From positions 62,001-126,000 of the forward strand of contig JAEXYH010000085.1 in the NCBI GenBank assembly GCA_023451735.1: a DNA stretch of 64,000 nucleotides, given 5' to 3'. Both the position numbers and the translations under genes were made by a program. Within the stretch, counting starts at the first letter, position 1, and each line of letters starts with the position of its first letter. The stretch comes from Pseudomonadota bacterium. Its GTDB lineage: Bacteria; Pseudomonadota; Alphaproteobacteria; Rhizobiales; Rhizobiaceae. The notes under the pieces are model-generated. The model saw only the letters and a program-made list of their open reading frames with translations. It did not search any database and was not told the DNA's origin. Positions 17,191 to 26,412 of the stretch are shown here, one piece after another.

Positions 17191-18273
17191 TCACGCCGCC
17201 AGCGGCGCAGCGACAAGCGCCTTGCCGGTCGATTGATCGAACGCCATCAAGTGGCGACTGTCGAGATGCACATCGATCTGCCGGTCCTGTTCGATGTCGT
17301 GGATGCCATGCGCCAGCATGACCCACCGCCTGCCGGCGAAATCGAGGTGGATGAAACTTTCGGAGCCTGCGATTTCCGATACCAACGTGCGGGCCGTCAG
17401 CGGTACCGTGTGACCGTTGGCGGCCTGCAGAAACAGATGATGCGGCTGGAAGGCTAGCGTCACCGGGCCATCCGATATCGAGGCAAGATGCGCCGGCACG
17501 GGTATGACCGGCTCGCCGTCGAGCAGGAAGGCATTGCCGGAACGCGTCAATGCTATCGTGTTGAGTGGCGGATCGGCGAAGATCTCCGCGGTAACGAGAT
17601 CGGCAGGTCGACGATAAACATCGACTGTCCTGCCGAACTGCGTCACGGCTCCCTCATGCAAAGTCGCAGTATTGCCGCCGAGCAGCAACGCCTCTGACGG
17701 CTCGGTCGTGGCATACACGAAGATCGCACCGGAAGCGGCAAAGATTTTCGGCAGTTCCTCGCGCAATTCCTCGCGCAGCTTGTAATCAAGATTGGCGAGC
17801 GGTTCGTCGAGCAGAACGAGATTTGCATTCTTCACGATTGCCCGCGCCAGTGCTGTGCGCTGCTGCTGGCCACCGGAAAGATTGAGCGGCGTACGATCGA
17901 GATAGGGCGAAAGTTTCAGGAGATCAGCAGCCTTACGGACCTCGCGGTCGATCGTGGTGGCATCCTTACCGGCAATGCGCATCGGCGAGGCGATATTCTC
18001 ATAAACGGTCAGCGCGGGATAGTTGATGAACTGCTGGTAGACCATCGCGACATTGCGCTTCTGCACCGGCATCCCGGTCACGTCTGCACCGTCAAAATGC
18101 ACGGTCCCTTCTGTCGGCTTGTCGAGCCCGGCCATCAGCCGCATCAGCGATGTCTTGCCGGCGAGCGTCGGCCCGAGCAGGACATTCAGCGTTCCCCGCT
18201 TTAATGTCAGGTCGGTCGGGCGGATATGATAATCGCCCGCCACCGTCTTCGAGACGTTACGCAATTCCAGCAT
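17191..18273 (-). CDS. glpS: Glycerol ABC transporter ATPase with variant Walker A and no H-loop histidine
   Basis: A 360-residue ABC ATPase. The signature LSGGQQQRTALARA and Walker B LVLLDEPLANLD are canonical. The P-loop reads GPTLAGKTS (about 34-42), and the H-loop reads VYATTEPSEA where VTHDQxEA is normal, so the catalytic histidine is replaced by threonine. The C-terminal third is a TOBE regulatory domain. ATG at 18273 was chosen because it starts MLELRNVSK, the conserved N-terminus; upstream in-frame codons overlap glpD. The gene follows glpD by 53 bases and precedes glpT by 10. Together GlpS and GlpT should form a heterodimer with one active ATP site. Confidence 0.9.
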   Translation of the reverse strand: MLELRNVSKTVAGDYHIRPTDLTLKRGTLNVLLGPTLAGKTSLMRLMAGLDKPTEGTVHFDGADVTGMPVQKRNVAMVYQQFINYPALTVYENIASPMRIAGKDATTIDREVRKAADLLKLSPYLDRTPLNLSGGQQQRTALARAIVKNANLVLLDEPLANLDYKLREELREELPKIFAASGAIFVYATTEPSEALLLGGNTATLHEGAVTQFGRTVDVYRRPADLVTAEIFADPPLNTIALTRSGNAFLLDGEPVIPVPAHLASISDGPVTLAFQPHHLFLQAANGHTVPLTARTLVSEIAGSESFIHLDFAGRRWVMLAHGIHDIEQDRQIDVHLDSRHLMAFDQSTGKALVAAPLAA

Positions 18274-18326
18274 ATGTACCTCGGGCCTCCCAACCCTCTG
18301 GTAACTGGCGGTTCTGTTCCCGGGCC

Positions 18327-19838
18327 TCAGGCGGCCCGGCGAACTCCCGCCATGTACTCCTCCAGTCCTGCGGCCTCCTCGGCCGTCAGGAGCAATCCCT
18401 GTTTGGTGCGGCGCCACAGCACATCCTCAGCCGTTTGCGCCCATTCCTTTTCGATAGACCAGCGGACTTCAGCCTCGTAAAGCGTGCCACCGAAATGTCG
18501 GCCAAGCCCCTCGATTGACTTGGCGTCTCCCAATATCGCCGTGGCATCGGTGCCGTAGCACTTTATCAGCCGGCTCGCGTGACGAGGTGTCAGGAACGGA
18601 TAGGCCGAAATCAGCCGACGTTCCTGATCCGCCGCGCCCGTGACCGGAAAATCGCCGCCCGGAAGCCGGCTCTTTGCCGTCCACGGGCCACCCTTTCCGC
18701 CGATCGCCTCGCCGATCTTCTCCAGGGCATGTTCCGAGAGACGTCGATAAGTGGTCAGCTTGCCGCCGAAAACGTTGAGCAGCGGCGCTCCATCGGCCTC
18801 ATCCACCTTCAGCACGTAATCGCGGGTCGCTTCCTGTGCCTTCGATGCACCATCGTCATAAAGCGGGCGCACCGCAGAGTAGGTCCACACGATGTCGCCC
18901 GTCGTAACCGGCTCTGAAAAGTATTCGCTTGCCGCCTTGCAGAGATAGTCGATCTCCTCCGAGCTGATCTTAACGTCCTTCGGATCGCCTGGAAAATCAC
19001 GATCCGTCGTGCCGATCAGGGTGAAGTCGGTCTCGTAGGGAATGGCGAAGAAGATGCGGTTGTCCGGGTTCTGGAAGAAATAGGCGCGATTATCCTCGAA
19101 CTTTTTCCGCACGATGATGTGGCTGCCTTGGACGAGCCGGACGTTGTGGACATTGTTGCGGCCGACCGCGCCGGAAAGCACATGATCGACCCACGGGCCA
19201 CCGGCATTGACCAGCATTTTCGCACGATGTGTGACCATGGTTCCGGAGGCTTCGTTGCGAACCTCGATAAGCCAGACGCCGTTCTCGCGCCGGGCCGAAA
19301 CGACCTTCGCGCGGCTCATGATCGTCGCGCCCTTGTTCGCCGCATCACGGGCGTTCAAGACCACCATGCGGGCGTCATCCACCCAGCCGTCGGAATATTC
19401 GAAGGCCTTGCCGAAGACGGGCTTCAGCGGCCTGCCGGCAGGATCGGTTTTCAGGTCGAGTGTCTTGGTCGCCGGCAAAAGCTTGCGGCCGCCGAGATTG
19501 TCGTAAAGGAACAGACCGAGCCGGATCAGCCAGGCCGGGCGCACGCCGCCTTTCTGATAGGGCAATACGAAACGCAGCGGCCAGATCACGTGCGGCGCCA
19601 TGGCCCACAGCACCTCGCGCTCCATCAGCGCTTCGCGCACCAACCGGAATTCGTAATGTTCGAGATAGCGCAGCCCGCCATGAATGAGCTTGGTGGCGCC
19701 GGATGACGTGCCGGAGGCGAAATCGTTCATTTCCGCTAGCGCCACGGAATAACCCCGGCCCGCCGCATCACGTGCGATTCCGCATCCGTTGATGCCACCG
19801 CCAATCACGAAAAGATCGAAAATCGTACCGCCCGACAT
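18327..19838 (-). CDS. glpD: FAD-dependent glycerol-3-phosphate dehydrogenase
   Basis: A 503-residue flavoprotein that oxidises sn-glycerol 3-phosphate to dihydroxyacetone phosphate at the inner membrane. The N-terminal FAD-binding VIGGGINGCGIARDAAGRGY (about 11-30), the substrate-region FASGTSSGATKLIHGGLRYLE and the later GTTDRDF and NVFGGKLTTYR are all present. Length is that of the family. ATG at 19838 was selected since it begins right before the Rossmann fold; an ATG 11 codons upstream adds no conserved sequence. It is the first structural gene after glpR, with motif repeats in the intervening 117 bases. Confidence 0.95.
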   Translation of the reverse strand: MSGGTIFDLFVIGGGINGCGIARDAAGRGYSVALAEMNDFASGTSSGATKLIHGGLRYLEHYEFRLVREALMEREVLWAMAPHVIWPLRFVLPYQKGGVRPAWLIRLGLFLYDNLGGRKLLPATKTLDLKTDPAGRPLKPVFGKAFEYSDGWVDDARMVVLNARDAANKGATIMSRAKVVSARRENGVWLIEVRNEASGTMVTHRAKMLVNAGGPWVDHVLSGAVGRNNVHNVRLVQGSHIIVRKKFEDNRAYFFQNPDNRIFFAIPYETDFTLIGTTDRDFPGDPKDVKISSEEIDYLCKAASEYFSEPVTTGDIVWTYSAVRPLYDDGASKAQEATRDYVLKVDEADGAPLLNVFGGKLTTYRRLSEHALEKIGEAIGGKGGPWTAKSRLPGGDFPVTGAADQERRLISAYPFLTPRHASRLIKCYGTDATAILGDAKSIEGLGRHFGGTLYEAEVRWSIEKEWAQTAEDVLWRRTKQGLLLTAEEAAGLEEYMAGVRRAA

Positions 19839-19896
19839 CGCCCCACTCACTTTCGCATTGCACAAAATCACGCAGTTGCGAAACCCAAGCCAGTCT

Positions 19897-19915
19897 AAAA
19901 CGAAAGAAAAACGAA
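19897..19915. promoter_or_regulatory. Probable GlpR operator upstream of glpD
   Basis: AAAACGAAAGAAAAACGAA, two direct AACGAA units on the plus strand (TTCGTT on the coding strand), 59 bases before the glpD start. The same AAACGAAA motif recurs in front of glpR, so both are candidate binding sites for the DeoR-family repressor. Assignment is by motif sharing. Confidence 0.55.
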
Positions 19916-19955
19916 TGTCAAATGAAGATTGACAGAAAACAAAAGCAGGACTGAA

Positions 19956-20717
19956 TTAACCTGTTTCTACTAGACGAACTTCGTGTTCCCTACAGATCTT
20001 ACGCAGTTCCAACGATGGACAACGATCGGTAATAAACGTGTGCACCTGCGAAATATGCCCCATACGAACAGGTGCAGTGCGCTCGAATTTTGATGCGTCC
20101 GAAACGAGAATCACATGCCGCGCATTGGCGATGATCGCCTGTGCCACTTTTACCTCGCGAAAATCGAAGTCGAGCAGTGCTCCATCCGTATCGATCGCAG
20201 ATACGCCGATCACGGCGTAATCGACCTTGAACTGGCGAATGAAATCAACAGCCGCCTCGCCAACGACACCTCCATCAGAGCCACGCACCACACCGCCAGC
20301 AATGACCACCTCAATAGAGGGAAAAACTCGTAATCTGTTGGCAACATTAATGTTATTTGTAATCACCATCAACTCGCGGTGATCGACAAGCGCCTCACCT
20401 ACGGCTTCTGTCGTAGTGCCGATATTGATGAAGAGCGAAGAATTGTCGGGAATGAGTTCTGCAGCCGCCCTGCCGATTGCCTGCTTTTCAGCCGCAGCCA
20501 TGGAGCGGCGTGCCTCGTATTTGACATTCTCGTTGCCGCTCGGGAAAACCGCACCGCCATGGATACGATTCAGCGCCTTGTCGTCGCATAGATCGTTGAG
20601 ATCTTTGCGAATCGTCTGAGGCGTCACCTGGAAATGGCTGGCAAGATCCTCAACAAGTACCTTTCCCCGCTCCTTGGCAAGCGCTAGAATCTCTTCCTGC
20701 CGGCTGGTTAGATGCAT
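19956..20717 (-). CDS. glpR: DeoR-family glycerol regulon repressor
   Basis: The 253-residue protein has an N-terminal DeoR helix-turn-helix (RQEEILALAKERGKVLVEDL, then TPQTIRKDLNDL at about 32-43) and a sugar-phosphate sensor domain with NIGTTTEAVGEAL, ITNNINVA and the effector loop GVSAIDTDGALLDFDF. Family members bind glycerol 3-phosphate or a related phosphate and release operator DNA. It lies at the head of the glp cluster, 117 bases before glpD. Its own promoter region carries TTTCGTTTT and AAACGAAAACGAAA facing each other, consistent with autoregulation. Confidence 0.9.
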   Translation of the reverse strand: MHLTSRQEEILALAKERGKVLVEDLASHFQVTPQTIRKDLNDLCDDKALNRIHGGAVFPSGNENVKYEARRSMAAAEKQAIGRAAAELIPDNSSLFINIGTTTEAVGEALVDHRELMVITNNINVANRLRVFPSIEVVIAGGVVRGSDGGVVGEAAVDFIRQFKVDYAVIGVSAIDTDGALLDFDFREVKVAQAIIANARHVILVSDASKFERTAPVRMGHISQVHTFITDRCPSLELRKICREHEVRLVETG

Positions 20718-20728
20718 CGCGCCTCAAC

Positions 20729-20760
20729 TTTCGTTTTCTTCATCTTAAACGAAAACGAAA
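20729..20760. promoter_or_regulatory. Inverted TTTCGTTTT / AAACGAAAACGAAA operator upstream of glpR
   Basis: TTTCGTTTT at 20729-20737 faces AAACGAAAACGAAA at 20747-20760, 12 to 43 bases before the glpR start. The half-site matches the direct repeats near glpD. It is the likely GlpR autoregulatory site. Confidence 0.6.
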
Positions 20761-21004
20761 CATCAGACAATCTAACTCCGAATGACCCACCCTTATTCGA
20801 GGCGCCGCCGCTCAAGCGATCCTGGCTCAAAGCAACCGTTTCCACACACCATCTAAGGCTTCGTTCGGCAGCGTCTTGGTAAAGATGCTGGAAAACGCCA
20901 GATGGTTGCTTCATAGTCGTCGATGATGTTACTCGCACTCCATTGATGCAAAACAAATGCCATGCGGCTTGTGCGATTGATCTGTCGTTCTGGCGATTGG
21001 AATA

Positions 21005-21706
21005 ATGATGACGCAGTTTGTGCTGGATTTCGTGGATCTTGAACAGTGGCGGCTTGCCGGCCATGGCGCTTCGAGAAACCTTTTCGAAAACCGTATGTAT
21101 CCCGACATCCTGATCAAAACAGTGAAACCTTCGGCGCAAACCGAGGGAGGAAACCGCAAGGTCAAGAGCAAATTCTTTTTCTTTAAGAAATGGCGCCGCT
21201 TTGGTGCCTATATGGTGTTCCGGCGGGAATTGGAGGAATACCTCAATCTGGCGCGCAAATTTCCCGGTGAAGGGAAAGACCTGCCGATCGCGAAAATCTT
21301 TGGCTTCGTCCAAACGAGTCAAGGACTGGGCATGATCGTCGAAAGAGTAGCCGCACGAGATGGATCGCTCGCGCCGACCTTACGCCGGCTCATACACGAA
21401 CGTCGTTTTGAACAAAAACATCTGGATGCATTGAATGCGTTCTTCCGCGAAGCGGCCCGTTTGCACGTCGTGCTGATGGACTGCAATCTCGGAAATTTTG
21501 TCTGGAGCGAGGGGCGTGAAAATCGTCCTAAAGTTATTTGTGTGGATGGGACTGGAGAGAAATCTCCCGTAGGGCTGTTTGCAATGAGCAGTTTGCTTAA
21601 TCGGGTGAAGCTTCGGCGCTATCAGGCTCGACTGCACCGGCAAATCCGCGTGCAAGCCGAAACGGCTGGCATCAATGTGTCATCCTTGATCGGTATGACG
21701 ATGTAA
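21005..21706 (+). CDS. YrbL-like kinase-fold protein
   Basis: A 233-residue protein resembling YrbL, a protein-kinase-like fold in the PhoP network of enterobacteria. Visible are a glycine-loop-like GHGASRNLFENRMYPDILIKTVK (19-41, split here into G-x-G and the lysine IKTVK), a middle helix REAARLHVVLMDCNLGNFVW with catalytic-loop-like D-x-N and ICVDGTGEKSPVGLF near 175-190 in the metal-site position. Its substrate is unknown in any species. The start follows GGAATA and is not strongly supported; the second ATG (21008) is equally possible. It is transcribed alone, divergent from glpR. Basic stretches (KVKSKFFFFKKWRR) suggest membrane or nucleic-acid contact. Confidence 0.7.
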   Translation: MMTQFVLDFVDLEQWRLAGHGASRNLFENRMYPDILIKTVKPSAQTEGGNRKVKSKFFFFKKWRRFGAYMVFRRELEEYLNLARKFPGEGKDLPIAKIFGFVQTSQGLGMIVERVAARDGSLAPTLRRLIHERRFEQKHLDALNAFFREAARLHVVLMDCNLGNFVWSEGRENRPKVICVDGTGEKSPVGLFAMSSLLNRVKLRRYQARLHRQIRVQAETAGINVSSLIGMTM

Positions 21707-21767
21707 GCACTCTTCAGCTTGCTGTCAGGGACAGTGACTATGGAAGGCTGTGATAAGGATCATTTGC

Positions 21768-21983
21768 ATGAAAAGTGACAGAGATATCGCCAATGACATT
21801 TTGGCTTATGCCGTTGACGGAAATATCGAGGCGGCCAATTCCGAGCTTAGCGCCATGCTGAAAATCAAGCGGAAGAGCTCTTTTCGCGTCCATTCGGGTA
21901 AATATCTGGTCATGATTTTTTGCTTGGCCGTGCTTTGCCTGGGAATCGATGCCATGGACGGCGACATCATCGACCATCTTTAA
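21768..21983 (+). CDS. Small hypothetical protein with one membrane helix
   Basis: A 71-residue open frame with an amphipathic N-terminus (MKSDRDIANDILAYAVDGN) and a single hydrophobic helix at about 48-62 (MIFCLAVLCLGID). ATG at 21768 has AAGGAT 8 bases upstream, better than the in-frame ATG 18 bases earlier. It follows the YrbL-like gene by 61 bases on the same strand. I do not recognise a family. Confidence 0.45.
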   Translation: MKSDRDIANDILAYAVDGNIEAANSELSAMLKIKRKSSFRVHSGKYLVMIFCLAVLCLGIDAMDGDIIDHL

Positions 21984-22025
21984 ACCCACCTCACCTGCAG
22001 CCTCCCTGAAGCGTTTTGGTTGTGT

Positions 22026-22502
22026 CTATTCCGTTGACGCCGTGAGTTGCGGGCTGTCTTCCTTCACGGTCTGCATGACCACGTTTGTGGAGGTGCTAGC
22101 GACAAAAGGCAGTGTGGAGATTTTTTCTCCGAGGACAATTCTATACCGCCTGATATCCTTGGTCCGAACCTTAAGTAGGTAATCAAAACGTCCCGCAATC
22201 ATGTGACAGCCCTCGATCTCCCTGATCCTTCGGGCTGCATCGTTGAAACTCTTCAGCGCCTCTTCACGGGTGTCAGTCAGCTTCACCTCGACGAACGCAA
22301 TATGATCAAGGCCGAGTTTTTGTGAACTAAGGATAGCCCTGAACCCTTCGATAAACCCCTCATCGATCAATCGGCGAAGTCGTAGCTGGCAAGGAGTTTT
22401 GGAAAGGCCGATGCGGCTCGCCAGTTCGGTGATCGACAACCGCCCATCTGCCGACAACTCCTGTAGAATCTTTTTGTCGAACTGATCCAATTCACTAGAC
22501 AT
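22026..22502 (-). CDS. putR: Lrp/AsnC-family regulator of proline catabolism
   Basis: A 158-residue Lrp-type protein: the helix-turn-helix (LDQFDKKILQELSADGRLSI, then LASRIGLSKTPCQLRLRRL) is followed by a RAM effector domain (VEVKLTD, GCHMIAGRFDYLLKVRTKD). The TPCQLRLRRL recognition helix is characteristic of the PutR subgroup that senses proline and activates putA. It is divergent from putA with 146 bases between the starts, the standard rhizobial PutR/PutA arrangement. The symbol depends on this context. Confidence 0.85.
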   Translation of the reverse strand: MSSELDQFDKKILQELSADGRLSITELASRIGLSKTPCQLRLRRLIDEGFIEGFRAILSSQKLGLDHIAFVEVKLTDTREEALKSFNDAARRIREIEGCHMIAGRFDYLLKVRTKDIRRYRIVLGEKISTLPFVASTSTNVVMQTVKEDSPQLTASTE

Positions 22503-22648
22503 TACCTATCCGAACCCCAAATCGACCAAAAATATATCCATAATCAGGAAAAAAGAATAGAGAATTACTGAATTCTGGGCAACTTCGAAATTTACGTCGT
22601 GATATCTTCCGCAACTTGTTGACACTCCTCCGACAACCGGGAACAGCC
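22503..22648. promoter_or_regulatory. putR-putA divergent promoter region
   Basis: An AT-rich spacer (AAAAATATATCC, GGAAAAAAGAATAGAGAATT) between the two starts, as expected for Lrp-type binding. I cannot define a single operator by eye. Confidence 0.5.
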
Positions 22649-25600
22649 ATGACGACCCCTCGCCCTCTCGACACGAATATTGCCTCATTCCCGATATTCG
22701 AGAATTTCGCGCCGGCCGTGCGCAAACAGGACGAATTGCGCCAGGCGATTACCGCGGCCTATCGCAAGCCGGAGGGCGAGAGCGTCGCTGCGCTTTTGGA
22801 GCACGCAACTCTGCCAGAGCATACCCGCCGGGCCATTCGCGCAACCGCTAGCCAATTGATCAAGTCTCTTCGGGCGAAACACAGGGGTACCGGTGTCGAG
22901 GGGCTGGTGCATGAATATTCTCTGTCCAGCCAGGAAGGCGTCGCACTCATGTGCTTGGCGGAAGCGCTTTTGCGCATTCCCGACACCGCCACTCGCGATG
23001 CGCTGATCCGCGACAAAATTGCCGATGGTGATTGGAAATCCCATGTCGGCGGTGGCCGTTCGTTATTCGTCAATGCCGCCACCTGGGGTCTCGTCGTTAC
23101 CGGCAAGCTGACCAACACGGTCGATGGCCGCAGCCTTTCCGCAGCCCTGACCCGCCTGATCGCCCGCTGTGGTGAACCGGTCATCCGTCGCGGCGTCGAT
23201 ATGGCAATGCGAATGATGGGGGAACAATTTGTCACTGGCGAGACGATTACCGAAGCGCTGAAACGAGCCCGACCACTGGAGGAGCGAGGGTTCCGTTATT
23301 CCTACGACATGCTGGGCGAGGCTGCGACGACGGCGGCGGACGCTGCGCGTTATTACAAGGACTACGAGACGGCAATCCATGCAATCGGCCAGGCCTCGGC
23401 AGGCTGCGGTATCTATGACGGTCCCGGCATTTCCATCAAACTTTCAGCACTTCATCCGCGTTATGTCCGCGCCCAGACCGACCGGGTGATGGGCGAACTC
23501 TTGCCGAAGGTCAAGGCGCTCGCAGCACTGGCGAAGAAATACGATATCGGCCTCAATATCGACGCCGAAGAGGCTGACCGTCTCGAACTATCGCTCGATC
23601 TGCTTCAAAGCCTCTGCGAAGATACCGACCTCGCCGGTTGGGAAGGCATGGGGTTTGTGGTCCAGGCCTATGGCAAACGCTGCCCAGCCGTGCTCGACTT
23701 CATTGTCGATCTCGCTCGTCGCAATAATCGCCGCATCATGGTGCGACTGGTCAAGGGCGCCTATTGGGATGCCGAGATCAAGCGCGCGCAGGTGGATGGG
23801 CTGGAGGATTTCCCGGTCTTCACCCGCAAGCTCCACACGGACGTTTCCTATATCGCCTGTGCGCGAAAACTATTGGCGGCAACCGATGCCGTCTTCCCGC
23901 AATTTGCAACGCATAACGCTCAGACGCTCGCCACCATCTACCATCTGGCAGGACCAGAATTCAAAAGCGGCAAATACGAGTTCCAGTGCCTGCACGGCAT
24001 GGGCGAGCCGCTTTACGACGAAGTCGTCGGTCATAACAAGCTTAATCGTCCGGCACGCATCTATGCGCCAGTTGGCACCCATGAGACCCTATTGGCCTAT
24101 CTGGTGCGCCGACTTCTGGAGAACGGTGCCAACTCCTCCTTCGTCAACCGCATCGGCGACAAGAGCGTCTCAATCGACGAACTGGTCGCCGACCCAGCAG
24201 ATGTCGTGCGCAGCATGGCCGAAATCGGCGCCCGCCACGACCAGATCGCCCTGCCTCGTGATCTCTACGGCGTTCGCCGCAACTCAACCGGCTTGGATCT
24301 CTCCAACGAAACGGTTCTTGCCGAGTTGTCGGCATCGCTGAAGACTTCGGCCACGCGTGAATGGGTCGCTGCTCCTCTTCTTGGCAATGCAGAAGCCAAT
24401 GGCACCAGCCGCCCTGTCCTCAATCCCGGCGATCGGCGCGACGTCGTTGGGACGGTGACCGAGATTTCGGAGAACGATGTCGAAAAGGCAATGTCCCTCG
24501 CTACCGCCGCGAGCTGGGGCACCGTTGTGCCTGCGGAAAGAGCTGCTTGCCTGGAGCGTGCCGCCGACATCATGCAGGCCGATATGCCCGAACTGCTTGG
24601 CCTCATCATGCGTGAGGCAGGCAAGTCAATGCCGAATGCTATCGCGGAAGTGCGCGAGGCAATTGATTTCCTGCGTTACTACGCCGAACAGGCGCGCCGG
24701 ACGCTCGGCCCCGGACATCGTCCGCTCGGGCCGATCGTCTGCATTAGTCCGTGGAACTTTCCGCTGGCGATTTTCACCGGCCAGATCGCGGCGGCCCTCG
24801 TAGCCGGCAATCCGGCCCTTGCCAAGCCTGCAGAAGAAACGCCGCTGATTGCTGCACAGGGCATCCGCATTCTGCATGAAGCCGGTATTCCTAACGATGC
24901 CCTTCAACTGCTCCCGGGCGACGGCCGCATCGGCGCCGCCTTGGTTGCCTCGCAGCACACCTGCGGTGTGATGTTCACTGGGTCGACAGAAGTTGCGCGA
25001 CTGATCCAGGCCGAGCTTGCCTCCCGCCCGCTGCCGAACGGCAAGCCGATCCCGCTTATTGCTGAAACTGGCGGCCAGAACGCCATGATCGTCGATTCCT
25101 CGGCGCTTGCCGAACAGGTGGTCTTCGATGTCATTGCTTCCGCGTTCGACAGTGCTGGACAGCGCTGCTCGGCGCTGCGCGTCCTCTGCCTGCAGGAGGA
25201 TGTTGCCGATCGTATTCTCGCAATGCTCAAAGGGGCTCTTAAGGAACTTTCGATCGGCCGCACCGACGCGCTGAAGATCGACATCGGCCCTGTCATTACC
25301 GAGGAAGCCAAAAGCACGATCGAAAGACACATCGGCGACATGCGCACGCTCGGCCGAAAGGTCGAACAATTGCCGCTTGGCCCCGACACTGCGAACGGCA
25401 CCTTCGTCGCTCCGACCATCATCGAGATCAGTTCGTTGAAGGATCTTCAGCGCGAGGTCTTCGGCCCGGTTTTGCATGTCGTGCGCTACAAGCGCGATGA
25501 TCTCGAGCGCCTGATCGAGGATATCAACAACACCGGCTATGGCCTTACCTTCGGTCTGCATACCCGTCTCGATGAAACGATCGCGCAGGTGACGGGCCTC

Positions 25601-26338
25601 ATCCGCGTCGGCAATATCTATGTGAACCGCAATGTCATCGGTGCCGTTGTCGGCGTCCAACCCTTCGGCGGACGCGGCCTGTCGGGTACCGGCCCGAAGG
25701 CCGGCGGCCCGCTTTATCTCGGACGCCTGGTGGACAAGGCACCGATACCACCACGCCACAGTTCGGTCCACACCGATCCGGTCCTGACGGACTTCGCCCG
25801 CTGGCTCGGACAGCGCGGCCGTAACCGCCTGGCGCAGGATGCACGCGAAACCGGCGCCGTATCCGCGCTCGGGCTTGTGACCGACCTCGCCGGTCCGGTC
25901 GGCGAACGCAATATCTACGCACTTCATCCACGCGGCCGTATCCTCCTGGTCCCGCAAACCGAAATCGGACTTTATCGTCAGATCACCGCTGCGCTGGCGA
26001 CCGGCAATGATGCGGTGATCGACTCCGCATCAGGGTTGAGAGGTTCCCTATCGGATCTGCCGGCAAGTGTTTCGGCACGGATCGGCTGGAGCGGGGAATG
26101 GGCCAAAGATGCACCCGTTGCCGGCGCGCTGATCGAGGGAGAGGGTGAACGCATCGTTGAAGTGACGCAACAGATCGCCGCCCTGCCAGGTCCACTCGTT
26201 CTCGTCCAGGCGGCCACGACGGAGGAACTCAATGCGGATGCAGACAGCTATTGCCTTAATTGGCTGCTAGAGGAGGTCTCGACCTCGATCAACACAACGG
26301 CCGCCGGCGGCAATGCCAGCCTGATGGCGATAGGTTGA
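22649..26338 (+). CDS. putA: Bifunctional proline dehydrogenase / 1-pyrroline-5-carboxylate dehydrogenase
   Basis: A 1229-residue fusion enzyme that converts proline to glutamate. The N-terminal half is the FAD-containing proline dehydrogenase barrel (GISIKLSALHPRY, GLNIDAEEADRLELSLDL, MVRLVKGAYWDAEIKRAQ, ATHNAQTLATI, EFQCLHGMGEPLY). The C-terminal half is an aldehyde dehydrogenase (SPWNFPLAIFTGQIAAALVA, TGSTEVARLI, ETGGQNAMIVDSSAL, catalytic cysteine in SAGQRCSALR, GGRGLSGTGPKAGG). There is no ribbon-helix-helix domain at the N-terminus, so regulation falls to PutR. ATG at 22649 follows GGGAACAGCC; the ORF could extend 11 codons upstream without gain. A strong terminator follows. Confidence 0.96.
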   Translation: MTTPRPLDTNIASFPIFENFAPAVRKQDELRQAITAAYRKPEGESVAALLEHATLPEHTRRAIRATASQLIKSLRAKHRGTGVEGLVHEYSLSSQEGVALMCLAEALLRIPDTATRDALIRDKIADGDWKSHVGGGRSLFVNAATWGLVVTGKLTNTVDGRSLSAALTRLIARCGEPVIRRGVDMAMRMMGEQFVTGETITEALKRARPLEERGFRYSYDMLGEAATTAADAARYYKDYETAIHAIGQASAGCGIYDGPGISIKLSALHPRYVRAQTDRVMGELLPKVKALAALAKKYDIGLNIDAEEADRLELSLDLLQSLCEDTDLAGWEGMGFVVQAYGKRCPAVLDFIVDLARRNNRRIMVRLVKGAYWDAEIKRAQVDGLEDFPVFTRKLHTDVSYIACARKLLAATDAVFPQFATHNAQTLATIYHLAGPEFKSGKYEFQCLHGMGEPLYDEVVGHNKLNRPARIYAPVGTHETLLAYLVRRLLENGANSSFVNRIGDKSVSIDELVADPADVVRSMAEIGARHDQIALPRDLYGVRRNSTGLDLSNETVLAELSASLKTSATREWVAAPLLGNAEANGTSRPVLNPGDRRDVVGTVTEISENDVEKAMSLATAASWGTVVPAERAACLERAADIMQADMPELLGLIMREAGKSMPNAIAEVREAIDFLRYYAEQARRTLGPGHRPLGPIVCISPWNFPLAIFTGQIAAALVAGNPALAKPAEETPLIAAQGIRILHEAGIPNDALQLLPGDGRIGAALVASQHTCGVMFTGSTEVARLIQAELASRPLPNGKPIPLIAETGGQNAMIVDSSALAEQVVFDVIASAFDSAGQRCSALRVLCLQEDVADRILAMLKGALKELSIGRTDALKIDIGPVITEEAKSTIERHIGDMRTLGRKVEQLPLGPDTANGTFVAPTIIEISSLKDLQREVFGPVLHVVRYKRDDLERLIEDINNTGYGLTFGLHTRLDETIAQVTGLIRVGNIYVNRNVIGAVVGVQPFGGRGLSGTGPKAGGPLYLGRLVDKAPIPPRHSSVHTDPVLTDFARWLGQRGRNRLAQDARETGAVSALGLVTDLAGPVGERNIYALHPRGRILLVPQTEIGLYRQITAALATGNDAVIDSASGLRGSLSDLPASVSARIGWSGEWAKDAPVAGALIEGEGERIVEVTQQIAALPGPLVLVQAATTEELNADADSYCLNWLLEEVSTSINTTAAGGNASLMAIG

Positions 26339-26412
26339 TCTCCGCCAGAAGTGGATTTTGGATGCTGCGCCTGAAACTGGGCGCGGCATTTCCATAGTAT
26401 CGACGGTTAAAG

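Noticed and set aside
20708..21322. Minus-strand frame of about 200 codons overlapping glpR promoter and the YrbL-like gene
   Set aside because: It crosses the GlpR operator repeats and lies antisense to a gene with recognisable motifs; no ribosome-binding site or family.
22618..22641. TTGACA before putA considered as a -35 box
   Set aside because: A matching -10 would overlap the ribosome-binding site and start codon, leaving no room for a leader.
24626..25957. Minus-strand open frame of 443 codons inside putA
   Set aside because: It mirrors the aldehyde dehydrogenase half of PutA, which is clearly coding on the plus strand; no domain is seen in the reverse frame.
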